Shown: positions 5,663 through 6,320 of the stretch, in pieces
Layout: each line of letters begins with the position of its first letter
Position numbering within the stretch: position 1 is the stretch's first letter
Assembly (NCBI GenBank): GCA_025350425.1
Contig: JANXXW010000256.1
Coordinates: 1-6,320 of the forward strand
Reading direction: 5' to 3'
Source of the DNA: Rhodospirillales bacterium
GTDB lineage: Bacteria > Pseudomonadota > Alphaproteobacteria > Acetobacterales > Acetobacteraceae
Length of the DNA stretch: 6,320 nucleotides
Notes under the pieces: model-generated
The model's database searches: none
Seen by the model: the letters and a program-made list of their open reading frames with translations, nothing else
What the model was told of the DNA's origin: nothing
Program-made: the position numbers and the translations under genes

Positions 5663-6320
5663 ATACGTCCACGCTACTGATCCGTACAACACGGCCCGCA
5701 CTGCTGCTCCGCGGAGCCTCTCACGAATAGGTTCTCGTCCTTCCCGTAACAATCTAAAGGCGAGACGGCAGTGCCAGCCTAGTATCTTTCGCCGGACGGC
5801 CAGGGAACCGGCAGTATGTCCCAAGGTTATAACAGAATACGGAATAAGATGAATTCTGTCCTTTGTTTTCTCCGCGTCGTAGGTGTTAAGCGCAACACCT
5901 TTTTCCTGAGATACAGGTCTCTGCGAAGAATGTGCCAGAAGCTGCGAACAGGTCGATGGCATGGATGATTGCGTCGCCCGATGTCGGCGATGCGCAGGAA
6001 GCTGCCGTAAGATGGCGGCCTGAGGCATGAAGGTCAGCCTTCGCACAGGTCTGTTCAGGTTCGGTGCGGCGATGCACTTTTTTCACTCCAAGCAGCATGA
6101 TCTGATGCTGCATACGCCGTCACCGAGCGCACGCTTCAACAAGATGCTGAACCAGGAGCCACTCGACCTCCTGACGCATCTGCCGCAGAACGAGCCGGAT
6201 CCACATCGTGCTGGCCTTTATTTTGCCGGCGTTGGTGTACGCCGTCCTGTTTCCCAGGGTTGAGGCGAAGGGACTGCTCGAGGGTTCCCAAGCAACGCGG
6301 GACGCTGGCCTAGCCTTCTG
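5663..6320. other. Gene-poor stretch without a convincing intact gene
   Basis: Open frames of up to about 200 codons exist on both strands (for example minus 5450-6046), but their translations are rich in Arg, Ser and His, show no family motifs and lack good ribosome binding sites, so they look like chance frames in GC-rich DNA. Downstream of the transposase relic, a plus-frame run beginning near 5669 (ATDPYNTA) may be its frameshifted tail. A 7-bp hairpin (GCAGCAT at 6092-6098 against ATGCTGC at 6105-6111) has no T-tract. Near the right edge, frame 6175-6319 encodes a hydrophobic run (IVLAFILPALVYAVLF) that may be a membrane-protein fragment. The region as a whole reads as decayed sequence next to an old insertion. 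Confidence 0.5.

Noticed and set aside
5450..6046. Minus-strand 198-codon frame
   Set aside because: Arg-rich, no motif, no good ribosome binding site, and antisense to the transposase relic; a chance frame in GC-rich DNA.
1..6320. CRISPR array, tRNA, toxin-antitoxin, phage or defence genes
   Set aside because: No regularly spaced repeats, tRNA-like folds or relevant protein motifs were seen on either strand.

Overview
The window is GC-rich proteobacterial DNA, most likely from an alphaproteobacterium (a betaproteobacterium is also possible). This is inferred from GC-ending codons, the style of the dehydrogenases, and a relic of an IS5-family transposase of a kind I associate with alphaproteobacteria. 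No rRNA, tRNA or CRISPR is visible.

Layout. (1) Positions 1-2655 hold a minus-strand set of three genes read right to left: a D-2-hydroxyacid dehydrogenase, a classical short-chain dehydrogenase (SDR), and an ABC-transporter permease of the nitrate/sulfonate/taurine type. The permease runs off the left edge. Gaps are short (38 and 57 bases), so this looks like an operon. (2) A divergent control region of about 136 bases (2656-2791) contains a 25-bp imperfect dyad that overlaps candidate promoters in both directions. (3) A metal-dependent amidohydrolase of the lactonase-like COG3618 group runs on the plus strand, 2792-3853. (4) A 12-bp-stem hairpin lies between convergent genes. (5) A zinc-dependent alcohol dehydrogenase of the glutathione-independent formaldehyde dehydrogenase-like group runs on the minus strand, 3970-5109. 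(6) The last 1.2 kb has no convincing intact gene. It contains a clear relic of an IS5-family transposase (about 5324-5662) and otherwise decayed-looking sequence.

Working model (inference): the transporter imports a small organic acid or related compound. The amidohydrolase opens a lactone or similar bond, and the SDR and D-2-hydroxyacid dehydrogenase interconvert hydroxy and keto groups. One regulator encoded outside the window may act through a DNA element present, in similar form, in both the divergent region and the SDR-permease gap. The substrate cannot be read from the sequence. The zinc dehydrogenase has its own ribosome binding site and orientation and may be a separate unit. I see no phage, defence or toxin system; the most unusual observations are the shared regulatory-looking element and the uncharacterised enzyme combination.
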